Source of the DNA: Promethearchaeota archaeon
GTDB taxonomy: Archaea > Asgardarchaeota > Lokiarchaeia > Sigynarchaeales > SOKP01
Assembly (NCBI GenBank): GCA_030620005.1
Contig: JAUXAJ010000013.1
Coordinates: forward strand, 1 to 37,452
Reading direction: 5' to 3'
DNA: 37,452 bases
Shown here: positions 24,423 through 33,015 of the stretch, piece by piece
Layout of the letters: each line of letters opens with the position of its first letter
Position numbering within the stretch: position 1 is the stretch's first letter
The notes under the pieces: model-generated
The model's database searches: none
Seen by the model: the letters and a program-made list of their open reading frames with translations, nothing else
What the model was told of the DNA's origin: nothing
Made by a program: the position numbers and the translations under genes

Positions 24423-25945
24423 TTATTTGGCAAAAACTATTAAAGCTAAGTTGATAGAACTATAATCATATAATAGTTTAATATAAAAAAATTCATTAAA
24501 AGAATAAAAAAATCGATTTAAAATTATAGAAGGTGATAAAATGAATGATATTGAACCAATAATTCCTACAAAGGAAGATATTTTGTCTTGGATAAAGACA
24601 ATCTGCGATATGGGGTACAGAAGACCTGGTTCTGAAGGCGATCGCAAGGTAGAGGATTTTTTGGTACAAAAAATCAGAGAATTCGGAATCTCAGATATTA
24701 AAAAGGATGATATAGAAATTCCACTTTGGGAACCCGAGAGTTGGAAGTTAATAATAGAAATAGACGATAAGAAAAAAGAGATTCCCTCTTTCTTCATGGT
24801 TTACACGGAATTTACCGGTTCAGATGGTGTTTCTGGAGACTTAATATATCTTAAAGGCGGAAGAGAAATAGATTTTCAAAAATACGACGTTAATGGAAAG
24901 ATAGTAGTGATTGATTTTCGTAATCCCCCTTTAGCGATTGACTCCTTGTCAAAATTTGCAGTATATGTGCATGACCCAAAAAACACGATTCCAGACAAAT
25001 ATTCTCACCCGGCCACATTCAGGTTATTAAACTGGGATTCTTTTTATCGTGCATACGAGAATGGAGCAGTAGGAGTTATAGGGATCCTTAAAGATCATCC
25101 CGCAGGAATTAAGGAATACTTTTTTCCTGCAGATGATGCAGCAAGTGATCCAAGACCAATCCCCGGTTTATATATAGGACGAGATGACGGAAAAGAATTA
25201 AGGAAATTATTACGTGAAAGTAAGGGTAAGACAATAAGAGGTAATCTGATTCAAACGGGAAAAAAGTCGCAAGGAATAACTTCTAACGTGTTAGGTTTTA
25301 TACCGGGAAAAACAGATGATATTATCGTCATTTCTTCTCATCACGATGCTCCTTTTAACAATGCTGTTCAAGATGCATCCGGGACGGGAATTATTTTAGC
25401 TTTAGCTAAGTATTTTGCTCAATTTCCTAAAGGAACCTTCGATAAAACGCTATTATTCTTATTCACGGCAGGACATTTTTATGAAGAAATTGGAGGTAAA
25501 GCATTTGTTGAAAAACACCAAAATGACCTGATTCCTAAGATTATTACGACAATTCATATCGAACATATTGGAAAGGAATACTTAGAAAAGGATGGAAAAT
25601 TAGTTTTTACTGGATATCCCGAACCTCATGCGATTTTTGTATCTGAAAGTCCATCCCTCATCTCACTAGTAAAAAATGCCGTTATAAAGCATGATTTACA
25701 GCGTTTGTTGATTTTACCAACTAGTAACCCACTGGTAGTGCCAACCGAAGGAGCACCATTTCATGAGGCGAATTTACCAGTAATTAGCATTGCAAGTGCT
25801 CCCGTTTATATTTATAATCCAATAGACACGATAGAAAAATTAGCTACAGAAGAATTCGAACCCGTGACTGGAGCTTTTATCGATATCGTTCAATCGTTGG
25901 AGAAAATATCCCGAAAAGATTTAAGACTAAACTAATTTGAACTCA
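24423..25945 (+). repeat. Duplicated segment, copy 2 (M28-like gene plus upstream)
   Basis: Counterpart of 19107-20627, starting ATTTGGCAAAAACTATTAAAG. The upstream ~115 bp including TATA region and AGGTGAT site was copied with the gene, so both copies should be expressed alike. Confidence 0.85.
24541..25935 (+). CDS. M28-like protein with altered metal site, copy 2
   Basis: 464 aa, nearly identical in the first 60 residues to the protein at 19223 and clearly paralogous throughout, without frameshift or stop. The same unusual positions are kept: AGHFYEEIGG where EE is expected, IHIEHIG for the LD ligand, and YNPIDT for the last His. That both copies keep the same changes and an open frame argues for a maintained, perhaps altered, function rather than decay. 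Differences cluster in residues 85-235 (PA-like insert) and near the C-terminus. Same ribosome site (AGGTGAT). Confidence 0.8.
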   Translation: MNDIEPIIPTKEDILSWIKTICDMGYRRPGSEGDRKVEDFLVQKIREFGISDIKKDDIEIPLWEPESWKLIIEIDDKKKEIPSFFMVYTEFTGSDGVSGDLIYLKGGREIDFQKYDVNGKIVVIDFRNPPLAIDSLSKFAVYVHDPKNTIPDKYSHPATFRLLNWDSFYRAYENGAVGVIGILKDHPAGIKEYFFPADDAASDPRPIPGLYIGRDDGKELRKLLRESKGKTIRGNLIQTGKKSQGITSNVLGFIPGKTDDIIVISSHHDAPFNNAVQDASGTGIILALAKYFAQFPKGTFDKTLLFLFTAGHFYEEIGGKAFVEKHQNDLIPKIITTIHIEHIGKEYLEKDGKLVFTGYPEPHAIFVSESPSLISLVKNAVIKHDLQRLLILPTSNPLVVPTEGAPFHEANLPVISIASAPVYIYNPIDTIEKLATEEFEPVTGAFIDIVQSLEKISRKDLRLN

Positions 25946-25968
25946 CTCGCTTTTTGAGTAGTTTTTTT
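25945..25968 (+). terminator. Possible terminator after the second M28-like gene
   Basis: ACTC-GCTTTTT-GAGT small stem followed by a T-run (25962-25968), ten bases after the stop. Stem is only four pairs; the T-run alone could end archaeal transcription. Confidence 0.3.
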
Positions 25969-25995
25969 AGCAATTTTAGCAATTTTTTAAGCAAT

Positions 25996-26067
25996 GCAAA
26001 CGATTGGCATTAAATGTTCGAGACCTTGGCTTTTATAGAACTTATGAACGCCAAAATCAGAATGGTC
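25996..26067 (-). pseudogene. Fragment of an ATC hydrolase-like gene
   Basis: About 24 codons on the minus strand (DHSDFGVHKFYKSQGLEHLM) match the DYSECGVHEFYKSQGFEHLM stretch of the intact protein at 15199-15906, also in DNA. Nothing else of the gene remains. Confidence 0.7.
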
Positions 26068-26068
26068 T

Positions 26069-26340
26069 TTAACTCAAATAACCGGATTGGTTATAGCAGA
26101 GTGTCGCGAAGCATTTCTTACCCTTGAATCGTGGTGGTCGGGCGCTCTTGTCATTTTTTATCCAGAGAGCAAAAAACGACTTGTAATTTGCGTCAAGCTT
26201 TTTTAAGGTCATTTGAAGCACTTTTGAATATACCCACTTGTATTCTGGATATTTCTCCTTGATGTTCGGTAATTGATCTTGTTGATCCTTGTAGTTAATG
26301 TATTTTCGGTCTTTCTTCGGCTTATTCTTGTTTTCTTTTC
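26069..26340 (-). pseudogene. tnpB: Fragment of an IS200/IS605 TnpB (OrfB) gene
   Basis: Minus-strand frame of about 90 codons ending at TAA 26071-26069. It reads LPNIKEKYPEYKWVYSKVLQ, then TLKKLDANYKSFFALW and ARPPRFKGKK...YNQSGY, the N-terminal pattern of TnpB (LP-x-LK-x-EYP, L-x-RLD-x-AF, G-x-PRFK, YPQSG-like). The RuvC and zinc-finger parts are missing, as is any TnpA. A dead transposon piece, not a working nuclease. Confidence 0.75.
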
Positions 26341-26344
26341 TATT

Positions 26345-26490
26345 TTTCTATAGCTGCCCGTAATGCTAATATATTTTCTCATGAAGTATTTAAGATGTTA
26401 TGACTTGGCCCTGCAAAATACCCTCCACCTTGAGCTGCTGCTTTAATGCATCTTTTAATTTCTTCTTCGGGGAGAAGAAATGAATGCTCA
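26345..26490 (-). pseudogene. C-terminal fragment of a uroporphyrinogen decarboxylase-like (URO-D) gene
   Basis: On the minus strand it reads PEEEIKRCIKAAAQGGGYFA, GPSHNILNTS, a stop (TGA at 26381-26379), then ENILALRAAI. This is the usual URO-D family ending (GGGY..xPSHNI....PENI). The in-frame stop and loss of the rest show it is broken. Such proteins in anaerobes often serve as methyltransferases. Confidence 0.65.
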
Positions 26491-26611
26491 TAAAATGTTT
26501 GATTCACCTGAAAATGTTAAACCAATGGGTTTCAACTTTAAAGAATATAAAATTCGAGATGCAAGTCAAATTGATGAAAGATATGACTTTATATCGCTCT
26601 CATCGACTTGA
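26483..26611 (+). pseudogene. C-terminal scrap, possibly alpha-L-arabinofuranosidase
   Basis: Plus-strand frame ending at TGA 26609-26611 reads NAHKMFDSPENVKPMGFNFK. The pattern N-x-H-x-x-F-x-x-P-E-x-V-K-P resembles the C-terminal region of GH51 arabinofuranosidases. Match is short, so tentative. No other part of the gene remains. Confidence 0.35.
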
Positions 26612-26628
26612 CAGAACGGTAGTTTATA

Positions 26629-28284
26629 TTACAATCCAATTTTATGTTTTTCTTGTTCGACTAATTCACGCCGTAAAATTTTGCCGGACCCTGATTTTGG
26701 AATTTTATCGACGAATTCAACCTCACGAATCTTTTTATAAGCAGAAATCTTTTCAGCAACCCAATTCATGATGTCTTGCTCACTCACTTTACCCTTAGAC
26801 TCAGGCTTTAAAATAATAAACGCTTTCGGAATTTGACCTACATCAAGTTCTGTGGAGGGTTTTCCAATAACAGCAGCATCAGACACATGCGGATTCTTAA
26901 AAAGCAAATCTTCCAATTCAGCAGGTGCGATGCTCCAGCCTTTATACTTTATCATTTCTTTGATACGGTCGACCAAATGCTCGTACTCCTCTTCGTCGAT
27001 GTAGGCCACATCTCCTGTTCTCAGCCATTTCTCGCCAGTTGCAGGGTCTGTCCAAAACGCGTTCGCAGTAGCTTCAGGTCTTTTCCAATAACCTTTCATG
27101 ACTTGAGGCCCTTTAATAACCAGTTCTCCGACTTGCCCTCGTTCGGGGAGCTCCTTACCCGTCTCTAAATCGATGATCTTATGAAAAGTATCCGGGATTA
27201 ACGTTCCTTGAGACTCCATCTTACGGCGATACATGGGATTTGTTGCAACGACCGGAGAGGCTTCAGTTAAACCCCATCCGTGTTGGATGGTGACTTCTTT
27301 AGCGTTACACTTCTCTTTTGCAAGCTTGTCAAACCTTTCTAACAGTTCCATGGGGATTGGTGCGGCACCATTGTTAAAAATCTTTAAGTTTGTCCAATCG
27401 TAACCTTTTACATTAGGCTCTTCCAGATGTCGGACGACTGCTAAGAATATTGGAGGCACGCACAGGGTAAAGGAAACTTGAAATTTTTCTATGAGTTCAC
27501 AAAATTCTTTCACTTCGAATCGTGTTATAACTACTTGTGCTGAACCTAGCCAAATTGCTTGGTTCATGCACACATTTAGTCCATAAATGTGATAAAGAGG
27601 AAGTACAGTCAATGCAATGTCTAATTCGCTTAATTCGAAAATCTGAGAGATCTGGCCTACATTCGACACCATGTTGTAATGCGTGAGCATGGTTCCTTTT
27701 GGCAGACCTGTCGTTCCACTGGTATAAACCAGTGCTGCGAGATCTTCTTTTACATTGAATTTGTATTCAGGAGGGTTTGATTTAGTTCTTGCCATTAGTT
27801 CTAAACATCCAATGGTTCCCTCGGGTATTTCTGGTGATCCTGGTCCTTCTTCCTTCCCTTCTAACTCCATTACAATGATATTTTTAAGATTTGTATTATC
27901 CTTGATTGCTGCTACATATGGGTATAAAGGCTGATAAACTATAATCGTTTCTGCTCCGGAGTCATTTGCCTCATATTCGACCTCAGTTTCCTTGAATTGG
28001 GGATTCATGGGGACCAGAACGGCGCCTGCTTTTTCTAATCCGAAAAATATTATTTCCCACTTGATTGAATTCTGTCCGTATAGGGCAACCCTATCTCCTT
28101 TCTTCACCCCTAAGTCTTTTAATGCCGTGGCGAATATATCTACTTGTTCTTTAAATAATTTAAAGGTCATTTCCTTGGGATAAAGGAAAGCTAGTCTGTC
28201 TGGGAATCTTTCAGCTGTATCTTCCAAAATTTTATGAACGGGGATTTCAGGATAATAAAGATGACCCCGTTTGTATTTAACCAT
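26629..28284 (-). CDS. Acyl-CoA synthetase (AMP-forming), long-chain fatty acid type
   Basis: 551 aa from ATG 28284, chosen because AGGTGA stands five bases upstream; a GTG three codons earlier overlaps that site. ANL-superfamily enzyme making acyl-CoA from a carboxylic acid, ATP and CoA. Visible motifs: P-loop YTSGTTGLPKG, A5-like GWGLTEASP, WLRTGDVAYID, DRIKEMIKYKGW hinge, and C-terminal PKSGSGKILRREL with the catalytic lysine. Intact. Usual use is fatty-acid activation; exact chain length cannot be told from sequence. No operon partner is close. Confidence 0.9.
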   Translation of the reverse strand: MVKYKRGHLYYPEIPVHKILEDTAERFPDRLAFLYPKEMTFKLFKEQVDIFATALKDLGVKKGDRVALYGQNSIKWEIIFFGLEKAGAVLVPMNPQFKETEVEYEANDSGAETIIVYQPLYPYVAAIKDNTNLKNIIVMELEGKEEGPGSPEIPEGTIGCLELMARTKSNPPEYKFNVKEDLAALVYTSGTTGLPKGTMLTHYNMVSNVGQISQIFELSELDIALTVLPLYHIYGLNVCMNQAIWLGSAQVVITRFEVKEFCELIEKFQVSFTLCVPPIFLAVVRHLEEPNVKGYDWTNLKIFNNGAAPIPMELLERFDKLAKEKCNAKEVTIQHGWGLTEASPVVATNPMYRRKMESQGTLIPDTFHKIIDLETGKELPERGQVGELVIKGPQVMKGYWKRPEATANAFWTDPATGEKWLRTGDVAYIDEEEYEHLVDRIKEMIKYKGWSIAPAELEDLLFKNPHVSDAAVIGKPSTELDVGQIPKAFIILKPESKGKVSEQDIMNWVAEKISAYKKIREVEFVDKIPKSGSGKILRRELVEQEKHKIGL

Positions 28285-28433
28285 TATTTTCACCTATTTG
28301 AAGTTTTTTTACAGACAAATTTTTGAAATGTATGTTAAAATAATTATCATTAATAATAAAGGAGATTATTAAAAAATATAATTTATTTCTTTTTTGAATA
28401 ATGGTTTCACATCTTTTTTTCCGTTATTAAGGT

Positions 28434-28444
28434 AAATATATAAG
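28434..28444 (+). promoter_or_regulatory. TATA element for the HEAT-like gene
   Basis: AAATATATAAG centred about 31 nt before ATG 28470, so the transcript should start within a few bases of the start codon (near leaderless). Confidence 0.45.
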
Positions 28445-28469
28445 TTCAACTCTCTTTAATAATAAATAG

Positions 28470-28865
28470 ATGAAGAAGTTAAATGCGTTCGATATTTTCC
28501 ACAAATTTGAGAATAGTGAGATTGATAAAGCTTCTGCTTTTCATTGTTTAAAATCAATTATAGAGAGCAGTGAGAATGCGCTTTTTAGAATTGAAGCTTT
28601 GGAGGTCATGGCTATTATAAAACCTAAAGATGAAGATACTTTCAATTTTATAGAGAATATACTATTATCTGATAAACATTACCAAGTAAGAGCGTTAGCA
28701 GCTAAGATTATGATTGAAAATTACCCTAAAAGAGCCTTTAAGCCCATTAAATGGGCTTTGGAGAAAGAAAAAGAGAATTCTTGTGCTGAGTTGATTACAA
28801 ATTCAATTAAAAAAAGTTCAAATTCTAATTTAAAATCGCTACTTAACTTAAAAGAAGAGATTTAA
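28470..28865 (+). CDS. HEAT-repeat-like protein
   Basis: 131 aa, all helical. Two to three repeats of paired helices with the HEAT-like pattern are visible (ALFRIEALEVMAIIKP, HYQVRALAAKIMIENYP). Such small proteins are usually protein-binding adaptors. It is 33 nt before a radical SAM gene on the same strand and may be cotranscribed with it. Function not known. Confidence 0.65.
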   Translation: MKKLNAFDIFHKFENSEIDKASAFHCLKSIIESSENALFRIEALEVMAIIKPKDEDTFNFIENILLSDKHYQVRALAAKIMIENYPKRAFKPIKWALEKEKENSCAELITNSIKKSSNSNLKSLLNLKEEI

Positions 28866-28898
28866 TAATATTATAGAAAAAGAAGTAATAATAAATAC

Positions 28899-30122
28899 AT
28901 GTCCAAACACAAAACACTAAAATTCAGAAAAAACGAGCAAGCCTGTCAAAAATGTGGCATTTGTGCCGCAATCATTCGATGTCCTGGGGAAGGACAATGT
29001 GTTGGCTGTGGAGCTTGTTATAGTGCGTGCCCTTCTGAAGCGTTTTTCGAGTCGCTTGAACCTACAGGGGAAGTAGTTAATGTAATATTAAATGACAAAC
29101 GCATCAAGGTTCCAAAAGATATTACAGTAAAAGAAGGCATGATTCGTGCCGGGTATGTGTTTTCCAAGGATCCAACAAAGGAGCACCATTTCGCTCCGTG
29201 TGAAACCGGTGGTTGTTTCGCCTGTGCTGTGATAATTGATGGTAAATCGAGGACTGCTTGCCACACTAAACTTAAAGAGGGCATGATAATTGAAACGAAA
29301 ATCCATGAGCAAGTTGAACCTTTACGAATCGTTCACGGATTCCAGCCACATTCAGTTGGTGGCGTTGGAACACCGTGGCAACTGAAGGCGGGATTCGGCT
29401 ATATTGAAGTGGCGTGTTTCACGGCGGGGTGTAATTTTCGTTGCCCAACGTGTCAAAATTATACTACAACGTACAATTCAAAGATCCCTCCAATAACCCC
29501 TTATCAGGCTGCTGCACAATTAACCTTTGTGCGAAATAGATATAAGGTGAACCGAATGGCGATTTCTGGCGGCGAGCCCACTCTTAACAGAAAATGGTTG
29601 ATTCTATTTTTTCGAGAATTAAAAAAGCTAAACAACGATCCAAAAGCGCGGTTCCATTTGGACACGAACGGAAGCTTATTGACAAGAGATTACATAGACG
29701 ATTTAATCGAGGCAGGGATCACGGATATTGGTCCGGACTTGAAATCCCACGATCAGAAAATTTTTTCAAAAATCATTGGGATTAGCGACGATGAACTAGT
29801 GAAAACCTACATGGAACTCGCTTGGTCTGCGGTGAAATATATTTCAGATAGATATTATCCAGATGACATATTCATGGGAGTGGGGCTTCCCTATAACAAA
29901 GATTTTTACCCTAGCTTCGAGCAAGTTCATGAGTGGGGTGTAAGGTTAAGTAAAATCAATCCCGAGCTCCAGACATGCGTCCTTGACTATCGTCCTACTT
30001 TTCGGAATAACGAGATAGTCAAGCCTACCGTGGAAGAAATGCTAAAGGTTAAATCAGTGTTAGAAGGGGCGGGATTAAAAAAGGTGATCGTTCAGACGGC
30101 TAAAGGACATATCGGTCCGTGA
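28899..30122 (+). CDS. Radical SAM protein with N-terminal 4Fe-4S and 2Fe-2S ferredoxin domains
   Basis: 407 aa. Residues ~15-50 hold a Cys-rich ferredoxin-like segment (CQKCGICAAIIRCPGE, CVGCGACYSACP). Residues ~62-130 look like a 2Fe-2S ferredoxin of the Fer2_4 type (APCETGGCFACAV ... TACH). The radical SAM core starts at about 178 with CNFRCPTC (C-x3-C-x2-C) followed by the GGEP motif (AISGGEPTLNR). The order ferredoxin, 2Fe-2S, radical SAM suggests an enzyme with its own electron wire. The core resembles PflA-type/AmmeMemoRadiSam activases; the target is unknown. Confidence 0.82.
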   Translation: MSKHKTLKFRKNEQACQKCGICAAIIRCPGEGQCVGCGACYSACPSEAFFESLEPTGEVVNVILNDKRIKVPKDITVKEGMIRAGYVFSKDPTKEHHFAPCETGGCFACAVIIDGKSRTACHTKLKEGMIIETKIHEQVEPLRIVHGFQPHSVGGVGTPWQLKAGFGYIEVACFTAGCNFRCPTCQNYTTTYNSKIPPITPYQAAAQLTFVRNRYKVNRMAISGGEPTLNRKWLILFFRELKKLNNDPKARFHLDTNGSLLTRDYIDDLIEAGITDIGPDLKSHDQKIFSKIIGISDDELVKTYMELAWSAVKYISDRYYPDDIFMGVGLPYNKDFYPSFEQVHEWGVRLSKINPELQTCVLDYRPTFRNNEIVKPTVEEMLKVKSVLEGAGLKKVIVQTAKGHIGP

Positions 30123-30254
30123 AATGGCATACAATCGCAATAGGTACGACTTATTTCAATAATACTTATAAGTAATATAGTTATTTTAATACTCAATTAA
30201 TTAATCTTTTAACTTTGGATTACATTTATATCTAAAATTAACTAAGGAGATTAT

Positions 30255-31022
30255 ATGGTTGAAAAAAGGATTTTAATTCCTCGAAGTAATGGTGGAAATC
30301 TACACGCGGTTTATTTCTTAAGTCGTGGTGAATATTCTAATGGAAGCGATGACAGACTTCCATTCGTGATAATCTGTCATGGTTTTACAGGAGACAAACA
30401 TGAGTGGGGTCGATTTGATAAGACAGGTAAAGCTCTAAACGAAGCTGGATTTGACTCGTTAATTTTTGATTTTTCTGGATCTGGTGAAAACGAGCGTGAA
30501 TTCATAACATTGTCAAAGCAGGCTAAAGATCTTGAAGATGTGCACGCTTGGGTAAAAAATGAGGGATATTCCTGGATTGCCGTGATAGGGCTCTCGTTTG
30601 GAGGGCTTACTCTATTAGTTGCGGATCTTCCCGGAATCAAAACGCGAGTATTTTGGGCTCCCGCTTTTTATATCAAAAAATATTTTTTACCCGCCATGGA
30701 AAAATCTCTGAAAAAGGGACCTCTTAAACTTCCCGCATCAGGAAAGTTCGAACCCATACTCATAGATTACTCGTTCGTAGAAGATATATTAATGTATGAT
30801 ACTATCTCATATCTTCAAAAATTAGAAACTCCGGTATTAGTCATACAAGGCACGAAAGATAAATCTGTCAGGCCTGCTGATACGCGAGAGGCTTATAAAC
30901 ATCTACCTCAAGACGATCATCACGAACTCGTTGAGGTTGAAAAAGCAGCACACAATTTTGATGGAGAACTTTTAACAAGATTTATTGAAGCAACAATTAC
31001 TTGGCTAAAGAAATATCTTTAA
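30255..31022 (+). CDS. Alpha/beta hydrolase (esterase/dienelactone hydrolase-like)
   Basis: 255 aa serine hydrolase. ATG (30255) preceded by AAGGAGAT. Oxyanion loop HGFTGDKHEW, nucleophile elbow GLSFGG, acid in QGTKDKSVR, and catalytic His in AAHNF are all in the right order, with the cap region short. Probably hydrolyses an ester or thioester; substrate not predictable. Monocistronic, with TATA-like ACTTATAAGTAATATAG around 30160-30180. Confidence 0.85.
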   Translation: MVEKRILIPRSNGGNLHAVYFLSRGEYSNGSDDRLPFVIICHGFTGDKHEWGRFDKTGKALNEAGFDSLIFDFSGSGENEREFITLSKQAKDLEDVHAWVKNEGYSWIAVIGLSFGGLTLLVADLPGIKTRVFWAPAFYIKKYFLPAMEKSLKKGPLKLPASGKFEPILIDYSFVEDILMYDTISYLQKLETPVLVIQGTKDKSVRPADTREAYKHLPQDDHHELVEVEKAAHNFDGELLTRFIEATITWLKKYL

Positions 31023-31216
31023 TCCAATTATTCGATGTTTATTTAAGTCTTGAAGATTTTAATTAAAGAATTTATATCGTATCCCTTGTCAATTCCACAT
31101 TTCTTTTCTTCAACGAGACTCATACCATAAAGTTATTTTTTCTCGCATTTTTTTGGATTTTTTCACCGTCCATAATCAAAATATATTTTTTCTCTCATGA
31201 TTATCTTATTCTTGAC

Positions 31217-31606
31217 ATGAAAATTAAAAATGAAGAGAACGAAGAGAAAAAGAAATTAACTCCTGAACAATCTCACGTTCTTCGTCAGAAAGGAACTGAA
31301 AGACCGTTTACAGGCAAATATTGGAATAATCACGAAGAAGGAACCTACTTTTGCGCAGGATGTGGGGCTCCATTGTTCGAATCCGAAACAAAATTTGATT
31401 CGAGTTCTGGTTGGCCCAGTTTCTTCGCTCCTATAAATGAAGAAAGCATTGAAAAGCAAAGTGATACAAGTCACGGGATGATCAGAACCGAAGTACTTTG
31501 TAAGAATTGTGGTGGTCATTTAGGTCACGTTTTTAAGGACGGTCCAAAACCCACTGGATTAAGATACTGCATCAATTCTCTATCTTTAGATTTTAAGCAA
31601 ATGTGA
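31217..31606 (+). CDS. msrB: Peptide-methionine (R)-S-oxide reductase MsrB
   Basis: 129 aa, full-length single-domain MsrB that reduces methionine-R-sulfoxide in proteins. Zinc site CAGCG and [12 protein letters not shown], substrate motif SSGWPSF, and active-site Cys in [10 protein letters not shown] are all present. A 13-residue charged N-terminal tail ([13 protein letters not shown]) precedes the fold. No MsrA is nearby. Cytosolic repair of oxidised proteins. Confidence 0.95.
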   Translation: MKIKNEENEEKKKLTPEQSHVLRQKGTERPFTGKYWNNHEEGTYFCAGCGAPLFESETKFDSSSGWPSFFAPINEESIEKQSDTSHGMIRTEVLCKNCGGHLGHVFKDGPKPTGLRYCINSLSLDFKQM

Positions 31607-31607
31607 A

Positions 31608-31671
31608 TTTCCAAAATAAATGAAAAATTTTCCAAATAAATGCAAAACTTTTAAAAAAAATGCAAAATACT
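31608..31671. repeat. Three imperfect ~21-bp tandem repeats
   Basis: TTTCCAAAATAAATGAAAAA is followed by TTTTCCAAATAAATGCAAAAC and a decayed third unit ending AAATGCAAAATAC, just after the msrB stop. Role unknown; may end transcription or bind protein. Confidence 0.4.
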
Positions 31672-31874
31672 CATTTGATTTAAATTTATTCCAATAAATT
31701 TGACTTTCATTAAGACATGTAATCCAATTTTTTGTTTCTATTCAACATGTAGTTGCAGAAAACTTGTAGAGCTGGAAAATTGTGCACTAAATAATATCCT
31801 CTTGGTTCTTGGAATAAAATCTACATGTTTTAATCGAAACTCATGCTTTTTTATCCAAGTGTCAAATATAATTC

Positions 31875-32996
31875 TTAAGACGCCTCAAGCAAGATAACGA
31901 AATTACTTCCTTGCGCATGATCTCCTTTTACGCTGTCCTCAACCCATACTTGTCCACCATAATTTTCGATTATTTTCTTCACGAGCGACAACCCTATACC
32001 CATCCCGCCCGTGCTTCTTACTTTATTATAACTTCTTTCAAAAATGAGTTTTTTACGATCATCAATGATACCTATACCATTGTCCTTAAATTCGATTTTC
32101 ACAAATCGCATGTTTTTTTCTTTAATTTTTGAAATTTTTATCTTTATCTGAACTCTACCACTATCATTATGAATAACCCCATTGATTAGAATATTTTGGA
32201 AAGCGTCATTTAATAGTATTCCCGCTCTTGCGATTATTTTATCTTGTGGGAGATCAATTAGAATAGCGAGTTTATTTTCATGATAATGTCCTTTTATAGT
32301 GTTAGTCGCTTTTTCCAGCACAATCTTAACATCCACAGCTTGAATGATTTCTTTCTCCATTTCTATCTCAGAAAGTTTTCGGACGTTCGAGATCAAGGAA
32401 GCTCCCCGGTCTACTTGTTTATGTATCGTTTCTATAAGTATTCCTTCCTCTTCGGTTCTATCATGATCGTTCTTCCCCATTTCTATTAATTGTATGGCAG
32501 CTTTTATATTATTAAGAAGATTTCCCATATCATGCATTAGTAAATCTTTGAAGAATTCCACTTTTTCATAAGATTCTTTTAAATTCATTTCTGCGTTCTT
32601 TTGTTTGGTGATATCTTTAACATGTTCGATTACTCCTATAATCTCACTTTTTTTGTTTCTTAAAGGAAACGATGTAAGGATTATCCAGCCTGTGGGATTC
32701 TCTTCTGAGGGATAAGGAACAATCGTGCTTCTTTTTTCTCCGACCTCCATCGCGGGCACGGATGGGCACCAAGGACAAATTTCCTGCCTTTCTTGATAGA
32801 CTGTGTAGCATTTCTTGCCAAGCAGTGGCATCTGTGATGAGTAGGATTTCTCCATCCACTCATTAACATAGGTAATGTTGAGATCTCGATCTAGAACGCT
32901 GATACCATCTTGAATTGCATTAAATACATCTACCATGAATTGCCAGTTCTCTTTTAAATTTTCTTCCGCCTTCTTATGCATTTCTTCTTTTTTCAT
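31875..32996 (-). CDS. PAS-domain sensor histidine kinase
   Basis: 373 aa, no membrane segment, so a cytosolic sensor. An N-terminal PAS domain (about 15-130) carries a Cys-containing loop (CYTVYQERQEICPWCP) seen in one PAS subfamily and possibly redox or metal sensitive. The H-box is LLMHDMGNLLNN (phospho-His), then the catalytic ATPase domain: N-box DAFQNILINGVIHN, G1 FKDNGIGI, G2 GGMGIGLSLV. The ATP site is complete. It starts 19 nt after the stop of the response regulator gene, so the two form one operon. Its target is unknown. Confidence 0.85.
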   Translation of the reverse strand: MKKEEMHKKAEENLKENWQFMVDVFNAIQDGISVLDRDLNITYVNEWMEKSYSSQMPLLGKKCYTVYQERQEICPWCPSVPAMEVGEKRSTIVPYPSEENPTGWIILTSFPLRNKKSEIIGVIEHVKDITKQKNAEMNLKESYEKVEFFKDLLMHDMGNLLNNIKAAIQLIEMGKNDHDRTEEEGILIETIHKQVDRGASLISNVRKLSEIEMEKEIIQAVDVKIVLEKATNTIKGHYHENKLAILIDLPQDKIIARAGILLNDAFQNILINGVIHNDSGRVQIKIKISKIKEKNMRFVKIEFKDNGIGIIDDRKKLIFERSYNKVRSTGGMGIGLSLVKKIIENYGGQVWVEDSVKGDHAQGSNFVILLEAS

Positions 32997-33015
32997 ATTA
33001 CTTCCTCACATGTAT

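Noticed and set aside
26069..26340. Active TnpB (RNA-guided nuclease) with guide RNA
   Set aside because: Only the N-terminal ~90 codons remain; no RuvC motifs, no TnpA, no element ends.
31745..31880. Minus-strand open frame of ~46 codons just after the histidine kinase stop
   Set aside because: No start codon or ribosome site and no known motif; could be chance or trailing sequence.
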